A stretch of DNA of 24,407 bases from an uncultured Lachnospiraceae bacterium (GTDB lineage: Bacteria > Bacillota > Clostridia > Lachnospirales > Lachnospiraceae): positions 1-24,407 of the forward strand of contig USGM01000043.1 in the NCBI GenBank assembly GCA_900554205.1, read 5' to 3'. This document shows, in pieces, positions 9,063 through 15,684 of the stretch. Each line of letters opens with the position of its first letter. Position 1 is the stretch's first letter. The translations under genes and the position numbers were made by a program. The notes under the pieces are model-generated. The model worked only from the letters and a program-made list of their open reading frames with translations, made no database searches and was not told where the DNA came from.

Positions 9063-10340
9063 ATGTCAAACGGCCGGAAAGGCAAAATCGCATACGCGCT
9101 GCAGGCGATCAACATCATTCCCCTGCTCTTTTTTGCGATCGTCATTCTGTGGCTTGGGAACCATATTTTTACAAAAGCTATGTATGACGAGGTCGAAACG
9201 GAGCTGTCAAATATTTCCAGTAATCTGGTGACGATGTTTGATGCCCTCTATCCCGGCGACTACAGTCTGGTCGGCGATGGAACCTATCAGCTATACAAGG
9301 GTGAGACAAATCTGACCGGCAACCATGCCCTTCTGGATCAGATCAAGGCGGATACCGGAATGGACATCACCCTGTTCTATCAGAGCACAAGAATCCTCAC
9401 CACGCTCACAGACCGGCAGGATATGCGTCTGGTCGGCACGAGCGCTCCTGATGTTGTCATCCGAACCGTTCTGGAAACGGGTGAGGCTCATTTTTACAAT
9501 AAAGCCATGATCTATAATACCGGCTATTTCTCTTATTATGCCCCGCTGCGCAACACTGACGGCACGGTCACGGGCATGCTCTTCGTCGGAAAGCCGACTG
9601 CTGCTGTCGATGCCTCGGTACAGGCGTCCGTTTTCCCCCTTATGATCGCTGATTTTATTCTGCTCGTCCTTATGTTTATCATTACCTCCTTTTACACAAA
9701 GCACACTGTCTCTGCCCTGTTGCAGCTCCACACCTTCCTCGGAGAGGTATCGACCGGAAATCTCAATGCCCGCATGGATTCCTCCGTGTTGAAGAGGAAT
9801 GATGAACTCGGTGAGATCGCGCATTCCGCGCTCAACATGCAGCGTTCCCTCCGCAGCCTTGTAGAGCAGGATGCCCTGACCTCTCTCTGTAACCGCCGTT
9901 CGGGAGACCTGCGTCTCCGACAGACCGTCGCGGATGCCACTGCCTCCGGCAAGGACTTCTGCATCGCCATCGGAGATATTGACTTCTTTAAAAAGGTGAA
10001 CGATACCCACGGACATGAATGCGGAGATATGGTGTTAAAGAACGTTGCCCAGACACTTTGCGAGCATATGGACGGAAACGGCAATGCCTCAAGATGGGGC
10101 GGCGAAGAATTTCTGTTGGTTTTTGAAAACAGGAACCTCGAACAATCCCAAAAAATTCTGGAAGATATTCTACGGAGCATCCGCTCGCTGGAATGCAATT
10201 ATAACGGTCAGCCCGTTAAGATCACAATGACCTTCGGTCTGACCGCCGGTAGTACAGACAATATTAAGGAACTGCTGCGCATTGCGGACGAAAAGCTCTA
10301 CACCGGAAAAAATACCGGCCGCAACCGTATCGTCGTGTAG
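9063..10340 (+). CDS. Membrane sensor diguanylate cyclase (single Cache, HAMP, GGDEF)
   Basis: The 425-aa product should make cyclic di-GMP from two GTP in response to an outside signal. Order: TM1 (about 13-34), an extracytoplasmic domain of single-Cache type (about 40-185, ending in the typical GMLFVGKP strand), TM2 (about 190-212), a HAMP-like linker (213-265), and a GGDEF domain (268-425). The active-site loop is RWGGEEF (344-350) and the GDIDFFKKVNDTHGH segment (304-318) carries the metal and nucleotide residues, so catalysis looks intact. The usual inhibitory I-site RxxD is absent: the matching positions read DGNG. An ATG at 9051 would add four residues but has no spaced RBS, whereas GAGGG sits just before 9063. 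The gene is convergent with the first DUF4143 ATPase, 16 bases away. Confidence 0.9.
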   Translation: MSNGRKGKIAYALQAINIIPLLFFAIVILWLGNHIFTKAMYDEVETELSNISSNLVTMFDALYPGDYSLVGDGTYQLYKGETNLTGNHALLDQIKADTGMDITLFYQSTRILTTLTDRQDMRLVGTSAPDVVIRTVLETGEAHFYNKAMIYNTGYFSYYAPLRNTDGTVTGMLFVGKPTAAVDASVQASVFPLMIADFILLVLMFIITSFYTKHTVSALLQLHTFLGEVSTGNLNARMDSSVLKRNDELGEIAHSALNMQRSLRSLVEQDALTSLCNRRSGDLRLRQTVADATASGKDFCIAIGDIDFFKKVNDTHGHECGDMVLKNVAQTLCEHMDGNGNASRWGGEEFLLVFENRNLEQSQKILEDILRSIRSLECNYNGQPVKITMTFGLTAGSTDNIKELLRIADEKLYTGKNTGRNRIVV

Positions 10341-10356
10341 GTTTTGTCAACATAAG

Positions 10357-11631
10357 TCAATTTTTCAACGAACCGATGGGAATCACATACACGCCATCAC
10401 GTCGTCGATATGCATAATCACCGCTTCCAGTCAAAACCATAAGAAAAGACGGTGCGTTCATCCTGTCGGTATCAATTTTAGCTTCCATGGACTTTAGGCT
10501 CTTCGCACCCTCCTCAATGAGCTTATCACCGCCAAGTTTAATTTCAATCAGACCGTATTTTCCATTCCTCAAATGTATGACTGCATCACATTCCTGTCCG
10601 TCTTTGTCCCGATAATGGTAAACTTCGCCGTTTAATGCGTCCGCGAAAACACGAAGATCTCTGATACAGAGTGTTTCAAAGAGAAACCCGAATGTTTTCA
10701 AGTCGTTCAGCAGGTCACTCGGTCCAATGCCCAAAGCTGCAGCAGCAATAGACGGATCGATATAATATCGGGTGTCAGATGAACGAATTGCCGTTTTTGA
10801 CCGCAGATTCGGATTCCATGCAGGCATATCCTCTACTACAAATATTTTACGAAGTGCATTGACATAAGACGCTACCGTTTCCTCATTGATCGGTGTCTCA
10901 TCGTTTGCCGCAATATCCTGTGCAAGCACAGTATTAGGCACCTGTCCTCCTTGATTTCTGGCATAGGAACGCATGAGTCTGCGAACCCTTTCCGGATTCT
11001 TCTGCACATTGTCTGCCCGGTTAATATCGGAATGGACAACAGCATCGTAGTAATCCACCGCCTGATCTAATGCAATTTCATCACGCATATTCACAGCCTG
11101 CGGCCATCCGCCCCGGCACACAAGAAATGCTAAACGTTCAATACTGAGATTGGAATCACCCTCAACCTTCCCACTGCCATCGAACAAGTCTTTTAAACTG
11201 ATGTCTCCAGTGGAATCCCCTGACTCATACAGGCTCATGGGGCGCATCGTCAGCCATGTGAACCGTCCTGTCCCGGAATGGGTAATTCCCTTGGTATTCG
11301 CGGGGACAGCAGAACCAGTAAGGACAAACTGTCCCAGTTCACCACGATGATCCACCTCAAAGCGAATTGCGTCCCATAGTTTAGGCGCAAGTTGCCATTC
11401 ATCAATCAGTCTCGGTGTCGCGCCTTTTAACAGACGCTTGGGACTCAGCTCAGACATGGTAATGTTCTGTTCCTTCTTCTCCGGGTCATCCATATATAAA
11501 ACACTGGCAGCAAGCTGTTCGGCTGTCGTGGTTTTACCGCACCACTTGGGTCCTTCAATTAAAACCGCACCCTTGCCCTCCAGCTTCCGCTTCAAAATGT
11601 CATCCGCAATTCGTTTTTTGTATTCTTTCAT
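10357..11631 (-). CDS. AAA ATPase with C-terminal DUF4143 (type 1)
   Basis: The 424-aa protein belongs to the widespread AAA_14/DUF4143 ATPases, whose cellular role is still poorly defined. The N-terminal ATPase has Walker A GPKWCGKT (27-34) and a Walker B ending in DE (RLIDEWQ, 75-80), then an LTGS sensor-like segment (104-107). The C-terminal DUF4143 part resembles a PD-(D/E)xK nuclease fold: E319, D349 and EIK (363-365) fall in the expected order. Two upstream in-frame ATGs would lengthen it by 8 or 15 residues, but the predicted transcript starts among those codons and homologues begin near MKEYKKRIADD, so 11631 is preferred (weak GGGGTG RBS 6 bases upstream). It has its own promoter and is monocistronic. 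Confidence 0.85.
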   Translation of the reverse strand: MKEYKKRIADDILKRKLEGKGAVLIEGPKWCGKTTTAEQLAASVLYMDDPEKKEQNITMSELSPKRLLKGATPRLIDEWQLAPKLWDAIRFEVDHRGELGQFVLTGSAVPANTKGITHSGTGRFTWLTMRPMSLYESGDSTGDISLKDLFDGSGKVEGDSNLSIERLAFLVCRGGWPQAVNMRDEIALDQAVDYYDAVVHSDINRADNVQKNPERVRRLMRSYARNQGGQVPNTVLAQDIAANDETPINEETVASYVNALRKIFVVEDMPAWNPNLRSKTAIRSSDTRYYIDPSIAAAALGIGPSDLLNDLKTFGFLFETLCIRDLRVFADALNGEVYHYRDKDGQECDAVIHLRNGKYGLIEIKLGGDKLIEEGAKSLKSMEAKIDTDRMNAPSFLMVLTGSGDYAYRRRDGVYVIPIGSLKN

Positions 11632-11664
11632 CCGGAGCACCCCGTTTCCATTCATACTTCCTAT

Positions 11665-11693
11665 ATTATACATCAAAGTTTTGAATTTTACAA
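11665..11693 (-). promoter_or_regulatory. Promoter of the first DUF4143 ATPase
   Basis: TTGTAA (complement of 11688-11693) and TATAAT (complement of 11665-11670) are 17 bases apart. The expected start site is close to 11658, giving a leader under 30 bases. Confidence 0.65.
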
Positions 11694-11722
11694 AGTTTTT
11701 CCGTCTGTTGGCGAGATATTTT

Positions 11723-11754
11723 TCCGACGATTGACGTTTTACTTATCCGACGAT
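11723..11754. repeat. 9-bp direct repeat pair upstream of the DUF4143 promoter
   Basis: TCCGACGAT occurs at 11723-11731 and again at 11746-11754, 23 bases apart (about two helical turns), upstream of the -35 box of the ATPase gene. It could be a binding site for a dimeric regulator, or chance. Confidence 0.35.
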
Positions 11755-11770
11755 CGGCAATTTCTGTCAA

Positions 11771-12316
11771 TTACTGCTCCATCTGTCTTCCCAGAAATGA
11801 GGCGGCAGACTGGAGCAGTTTCTGTTCCACCTCTCCCATTTTCGTCTTATTGTCATTCTGAAGAAGGACGACACAGCCGATAATGTCACCCTCACAGAGA
11901 ATCGGGGCAATCGCCTCGTGCTGATAATCCTCCGTGCCCTCTTCACATACGCTCACAAAATTCCTGTCCCCTCTGGCTGCCATGACCATCTCGCGGTTAT
12001 TCACCTTCTCATCCAGCTGTCTTCCGACCGCCTTATTGACAAGCTGCTTATAGCCGCCTGCTGCCGCGATAAACTGATCCCTGTCTGCAATGAGCGCCGC
12101 ATGTCCTGACACCTGTGCCAGACTTTCCGCATACTGCTTTGCAAAGGTAGTCATCTCTCCGATGGGTGAATATTTTTTCAGGATGACCTGTCCTTCCCTG
12201 TCCGTATAAATCTCCAATGGGTCAGACTCCCTGATGTGCAGCGTTCTTCGGATCTCCTTCGGGATCACGATTCTTCCAAGATCATCTATGCGGCGAACAA
12301 TTCCGGTTGCTTTCAT
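11771..12316 (-). CDS. spoVT: SpoVT-type AbrB-family sporulation transcription factor
   Basis: The 181-aa product has the length and layout of stage V sporulation protein T, a DNA-binding regulator of late forespore genes. The N-terminal swapped-hairpin AbrB domain is clear (MKATGIVRRIDDLGRIVIP, residues 1-19, through VILKK near 50). The rest (about 55-181) fits the GAF-like C-terminal domain, with the EAIAPILCEGDIIGCVVLL stretch typical of that fold. The reading frame stays open 36 codons upstream, but that part crosses the promoter; MKATGIVRRIDDLGR is the standard start, and AGGAGGAG lies 12 bases before it. A forespore-like promoter lies about 70 bases upstream. Its presence is the best sign in this window that the organism sporulates. 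Confidence 0.93.
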   Translation of the reverse strand: MKATGIVRRIDDLGRIVIPKEIRRTLHIRESDPLEIYTDREGQVILKKYSPIGEMTTFAKQYAESLAQVSGHAALIADRDQFIAAAGGYKQLVNKAVGRQLDEKVNNREMVMAARGDRNFVSVCEEGTEDYQHEAIAPILCEGDIIGCVVLLQNDNKTKMGEVEQKLLQSAASFLGRQMEQ

Positions 12317-12387
12317 ATTTCCAACTGACTCCTCCTGTTTTCTATATTTATGGAAGCAAACTTCCATCCTCTTTTTTACTTTGGAGT

Positions 12388-12416
12388 TATTATGTGGAAA
12401 ACGTTCTGTTTTATAC
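12388..12416 (-). promoter_or_regulatory. Putative sigma-G/sigma-F (forespore) promoter of spoVT
   Basis: GTATA (complement of 12412-12416) and CATAATA (complement of 12388-12394) are 17 bases apart, matching the GNATR / CATNNTA pattern of forespore sigma factors. In B. subtilis spoVT is sigma-G dependent. No good sigma-A promoter is seen in front of the gene. Confidence 0.6.
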
Positions 12417-12431
12417 ATACGCAAAAAGCCA

Positions 12432-12460
12432 TTGACTTATCTCAAATTTGAGACCATAAA
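12432..12460 (+). promoter_or_regulatory. Candidate plus-strand promoter with a palindrome in its spacer
   Basis: TTGACT (12432-12437) and CATAAA (12455-12460) are 17 bases apart. The spacer holds the perfect 12-base palindrome CTCAAATTTGAG (12441-12452), a plausible operator. GAGGTG follows at 12470-12474, ahead of the CPBP-like remnant. Confidence 0.4.
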
Positions 12461-12475
12461 TAATTTACGAGGTGA

Positions 12476-12703
12476 AAAAAAACAGAAAAGTCTGAGCTTC
12501 CGAACTGGATTTTTATTGTGGCTAACATTATTGCCGCTACTGCCTTTGCGGCGGGACATCTGTCTGCAACCCTTATGCTCTCCGACCAGGAATATCTGGA
12601 TTTCTTATCAGCCTATTCGCAGCTGATCCAGAAACATCTCACCAATGGACCGTCCGAAGGCCGGAAAGCCAGAAAGATCACATTTATATCGTCCCCCACC
12701 TGA
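12476..12703 (+). pseudogene. CPBP (CAAX-protease-like) remnant
   Basis: The 403 bases between the spoVT start and the next ATPase hold no intact gene apart from this short open frame. It reads ...WIFIVANIIAATAFAAGHL and then SATLMLSD, which resembles the segment around the second conserved His motif of CPBP intramembrane proteases (compare the FGxxHL pattern). The rest of that family is missing on both sides. The tail after about 12590 does not resemble CPBP, and no start codon joins the RBS-like GAGGTG to this frame: the GTG at 12472 opens a frame that stops after 7 codons. It is most likely a decayed fragment; a real small membrane protein starting at the GTG at 12518 is the alternative. 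Confidence 0.4.
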
Positions 12704-12716
12704 AAAGGGGGACGAT
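12688..12716 (-). terminator. Strong hairpin just after the second DUF4143 gene
   Basis: ATCGTCCCCC (12688-12697) and its exact complement (12707-12716) form a perfect 10-bp G+C-rich stem with a 9-base loop, four bases past the ATPase stop. Neither strand has a U-tract after it, so it is an atypical terminator or a 3'-end stabiliser. Confidence 0.45.
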
Positions 12717-12719
12717 GAA

Positions 12720-13952
12720 TTATATATACTCGATTGGCAGAGCAACCAGCTTCTCTCGCAAATACGTTTTTTTATCAATCAGGCAGAGAATTACTCCCAT
12801 TCCTCTTGTTTTTTCCTTTATTTTATCAAGGACAGGATTCGTCGCGCCCATATTTGCCTTGGGATTTCCTGACATTTTAATTTCCACCGGGTACAATACG
12901 CCATCCTCCTCGACGATAAGATCTATCTCGTTCTCCGCCGAGGCAGTTTTATCTTTCCCTCTGTAATAAAAAATATGAAACCTGTAATCCTTTCCTTCGT
13001 TGGTATAAGATTTCAATATTTCCGATACAACAAATGTTTCAAACATGTTACCGGCAACCGCCGAACATTTCAATGCTTCAGCTGTCAGCCAACGCGTAAG
13101 ATAGCAAGCCAGACCGGTATCCCTGAAATATATCTTCGGAGTCTTAATTGCCCTGTTGAGCGCACTTGCACTGTATGGCTGCAGCAGATACACAATTCCT
13201 GTCCTTTCCAGAATGGAAATCCAATTCTTAATCGTCAGTTCACTTACTCCTACGTCTCCGGCAATATTCGCATAATTGAGCATTTCTCCGGTTCTTGCAG
13301 CAACCGCTGTCAGAAATTTTGTAAACGTTATACTATCCGCAGAAATTAACTCGTTAATGTCTCTCTCAAGATAAGTCGATACATACGAGGAATAGTATTC
13401 CTGCCACTCCCTTTCCACATTGTATAATTCCGGATAAAAGCCCTTGTGTATTGTTTCCCACAACTTATCATAGGGTCTGAGCTCTTTTTCTCTTTCCTGC
13501 AGATATTCGCCTGTAGGAACAAAGTGTCGGTTAAATTTCACATTATGAATTTCCCTCATGGAAAGTCCTGACAGTTCCGTTATAGAAACTCTCCCCGCAA
13601 GGGATTCACTCATTCCTTTCATAAGTTCCAGCTTTTGCGAACCGGATAAAATAAATCTGCCTCTTTCATCCGACTCGTCAACCAGCAGCTTAATCTCCTC
13701 TAAAACATTGTTTTCCTTTTGCACTTCATCGATAAATAACGGACAAGGATTGTTCAGGAAAAACAGCTTGGGCTCCTCCCTCGCCTGTAATCTCGTCAAT
13801 TTATCATCAAAATTTGCCCTGTTGTAATCGGGAAAATCATGCTTAATCAAGGTAGATTTTCCGATCTGTCTTGCCCCGGTGACAAGCACGCACTTGCTGT
13901 TCTGCACTCTTTTTTTCAAAATTGGTGTAATTGCCCTCTCTATATAAGCCAT
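12720..13952 (-). CDS. AAA ATPase with C-terminal DUF4143 (type 2)
   Basis: This 410-aa ATPase has the same plan as the one at 10357 but low overall similarity. Walker A is GARQIGKS (26-33), Walker B ends in LFIDEVQ (72-78), and ILSGSQ (101-106) is the sensor-like strand. The DUF4143 C-terminus again has a nuclease-like set: E305, the ENEID segment (340-344) and VEIK (356-359). A winged-helix-like stretch (about 225-255, GDVGVSELTIKNWI) lies between. The role of this family is not settled; suggestions in the field range from DNA handling to mobile-element or conflict functions. GGAGGG lies 6 bases before the chosen ATG; the longer frame crosses the promoter. It has its own consensus promoter, divergent from the TIR/RyR island. 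Confidence 0.87.
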   Translation of the reverse strand: MAYIERAITPILKKRVQNSKCVLVTGARQIGKSTLIKHDFPDYNRANFDDKLTRLQAREEPKLFFLNNPCPLFIDEVQKENNVLEEIKLLVDESDERGRFILSGSQKLELMKGMSESLAGRVSITELSGLSMREIHNVKFNRHFVPTGEYLQEREKELRPYDKLWETIHKGFYPELYNVEREWQEYYSSYVSTYLERDINELISADSITFTKFLTAVAARTGEMLNYANIAGDVGVSELTIKNWISILERTGIVYLLQPYSASALNRAIKTPKIYFRDTGLACYLTRWLTAEALKCSAVAGNMFETFVVSEILKSYTNEGKDYRFHIFYYRGKDKTASAENEIDLIVEEDGVLYPVEIKMSGNPKANMGATNPVLDKIKEKTRGMGVILCLIDKKTYLREKLVALPIEYI

Positions 13953-13986
13953 ACGTCGCCCTCCGACTAATCCAAAGTTCAAATTC

Positions 13987-14015
13987 ATTATAGTCGCCAT
14001 CGCACTGATTGTCAA
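13987..14015 (-). promoter_or_regulatory. Consensus sigma-A promoter of the second DUF4143 ATPase
   Basis: Perfect TTGACA (complement of 14010-14015) and TATAAT (complement of 13987-13992) are 17 bases apart, about 35 bases before the ATG. Confidence 0.8.
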
Positions 14016-14020
14016 TCGCC

Positions 14021-14049
14021 TTTACTTCTACTCCCCAACAGTATATAAT
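14021..14049 (+). promoter_or_regulatory. Promoter of the Tim44-like/RyR/TIR island
   Basis: TTTACT (14021-14026) and TATAAT (14044-14049) are 17 bases apart, back to back with the ATPase promoter. Transcription from about 14056 would give an 84-base leader holding the three 20-bp repeats. Confidence 0.65.
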
Positions 14050-14069
14050 GCTCTTATGTAAAATAAACG

Positions 14070-14129
14070 TGACAAAGTGCACATCCTCATGACAAAGTAC
14101 ACATCGTCGTGACAAAAACAACGTCCCCA
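14070..14129. repeat. Three tandem 20-bp repeats in the leader of the TIR island
   Basis: Units start at 14070, 14090 and 14110. Unit 1 is TGACAAAGTGCACATCCTCA; unit 2 differs at 3 of 20 positions; unit 3 keeps TGACAAA and then diverges. The core GTGACAAAGTGCAC recalls the multiple end repeats of some IS21-family elements, so a solo transposon end is possible. An operator array or an RNA element in the 5' leader is the alternative. There is no CRISPR-like spacing. Confidence 0.75.
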
Positions 14130-14139
14130 AAGGAGAATT

Positions 14140-15597
14140 ATGGAAAGAACACAAAGTGTAGCACCACCGGATACGAAAAACCTGAGCGTCGGAATCTGTC
14201 TGATCGCGGCAGGCGCCTTGGTTGCGTCCTTCGCCACATTATCCCTTGCCGCCCCTTTGAAGCTGGCGCTTCTTGCTGTCGGCATACTGCTCTGCGTCAT
14301 CGGCATTGTAAAGCTGAGAAGCTATTGTGTGCAGGAACGTGCTTTCCGTAAATATGTGCCGGAATGGGATAAAGGACGCGGAATGTTTGACCGGTTCGCT
14401 CTGGAACTGAACAGATGGCATGAGGGTGGCTCCATCCCCGAAAGCTGTGACGGCGATACCGCCTATTTTCTCAACTTGCAGCGCGCAAGACTGGATCGCA
14501 AGGGACTTAAAATGCGCCACCGCGTAACACCGGTGAAGGGAGACAGCTTCGGCACGGCATCCGTCCGCCGCAAATCTCCTTGGTACACGGTGAACATGGA
14601 CTACGAGAATATCTCCCGCCAGATTGCCTTTGAAAACGCACAGGGCGTTATCTACGACCGCACGGTGGAAGAGGTGATGTACGAGATGATCGTCCACTCG
14701 CCAAACGAAAGCGAACTCGCGCATATGGACATGACCTGCCCGAACTGTGGCGCTGTCAGCCCTGTCGCGCTTCTGACCGAAGGCTGCCGTTACTGTGGAA
14801 CCCGTTTTCGCATCACAGACCTGTTCCCCAGAGTGACGAACCTGTTTTTCCTCCGAAGCAATTCCATACATAAAAATAAAACCGTGATGCGGAATACCTT
14901 CCTTACCATCATGTCAGCTTTATTTCTCATCACTTTTTTAATTACGTTTTTTTCAGGAGAGCACAGCCTGCCCTATGTATTGTTGAACTCCTATCTCGTT
15001 GCACTGATTGCCGGTGGCTTCGGCGGACTGATTGTGACCGATCTGATCCTTTTACTGTCACTGTTTCAGACGGACGGCAGAAAGCATATACCGCTGAAAG
15101 CACTGTCTTCAAAACGCAAACTGACAAGAGCGTTCTCCAGATATGACCGTAACTTCTCCTATGAGAAATTTGAAGGACAGATCATCTCCCTTGTCAGAAT
15201 GGCAGTTTTTTCCGATGAAAGAGCAAACCTCGCATCCTTCTGCGGTGGGCCGCTGCACCCTTATTTTGACAATATTGTCGAAATGACTTACATCAACGCT
15301 CTTCTCATTAAAAAGCTCTACGTCCAGAACAATATTCTTCATGTGACACTGCGGACATGGTGGATCAATTACAGTGAGCATAACGGACAAATCTATAAAT
15401 CCGGCGATTGTATCGATGTCTCCCTTCGCCGCAACATCGCTGAGCGGGAGGCTCCCGGTTTCTCGATCACGTCCGTAAGCTGTACCGGCTGCGGCGGCAG
15501 CTTTGACGCCGTGCGACAGCGCATATGCCCCTATTGTCACACCGAATACCACATGGAAAACAAGGGCTGGGTCATCGAGGGAATGATGCCGGTATAA
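14140..15597 (+). CDS. Membrane protein with two zinc ribbons and a Tim44-like domain
   Basis: Function unknown. The 485-aa protein has an N-terminal hydrophobic pair (about 16-38 and 41-60), a soluble stretch with a first zinc ribbon (C200, C203, C216, C219), a second pair of membrane segments (about 253-272 and 277-308), then a soluble domain (about 343-432) that resembles Tim44-like domains by pattern (conserved FEGQIISLVRMAVFSDE start, alternating strands including LYVQNNILHVTLRTWW). It ends with a second zinc ribbon (C448, C451, C463, C466). The zinc ribbons probably face the cytosol. AGGAG is 4 bases before the ATG. It is first in a plus-strand run with the RyR and TIR genes, but 87 bases and a likely internal promoter separate it from them, so membership of one system is inference. 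The Tim44-like call is moderate. Confidence 0.75.
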   Translation: MERTQSVAPPDTKNLSVGICLIAAGALVASFATLSLAAPLKLALLAVGILLCVIGIVKLRSYCVQERAFRKYVPEWDKGRGMFDRFALELNRWHEGGSIPESCDGDTAYFLNLQRARLDRKGLKMRHRVTPVKGDSFGTASVRRKSPWYTVNMDYENISRQIAFENAQGVIYDRTVEEVMYEMIVHSPNESELAHMDMTCPNCGAVSPVALLTEGCRYCGTRFRITDLFPRVTNLFFLRSNSIHKNKTVMRNTFLTIMSALFLITFLITFFSGEHSLPYVLLNSYLVALIAGGFGGLIVTDLILLLSLFQTDGRKHIPLKALSSKRKLTRAFSRYDRNFSYEKFEGQIISLVRMAVFSDERANLASFCGGPLHPYFDNIVEMTYINALLIKKLYVQNNILHVTLRTWWINYSEHNGQIYKSGDCIDVSLRRNIAEREAPGFSITSVSCTGCGGSFDAVRQRICPYCHTEYHMENKGWVIEGMMPV

Positions 15598-15618
15598 GTT
15601 GTTCTGCCCTGCCGGTCA

Positions 15619-15627
15619 TGCTATAAT
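15619..15627 (+). promoter_or_regulatory. Extended -10 promoter before the RyR/TIR pair
   Basis: TGCTATAAT (15619-15627) is an extended -10 element; the -35 position 17 bases upstream reads TTGTTC. It would start a transcript near 15634 with a leader of about 50 bases carrying RyR and TIR only. Confidence 0.55.
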
Positions 15628-15684
15628 ATAAGTGCTGTGCTGTCGGCAATCGCATGGGTGCAGCAATGAAGGAGGAACTTACAA

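Noticed and set aside
12317..12424. 36-residue N-terminal extension of SpoVT
   Set aside because: It overlaps the forespore promoter, and the family starts at MKATGIVRRIDDLGR.
14070..14129. CRISPR array
   Set aside because: Repeats are contiguous with no spacers, and there are no cas genes.
14239..14871. 210-codon minus-strand open frame
   Set aside because: Antisense to the zinc-ribbon membrane protein, which has a promoter, RBS and conserved cysteine pairs.
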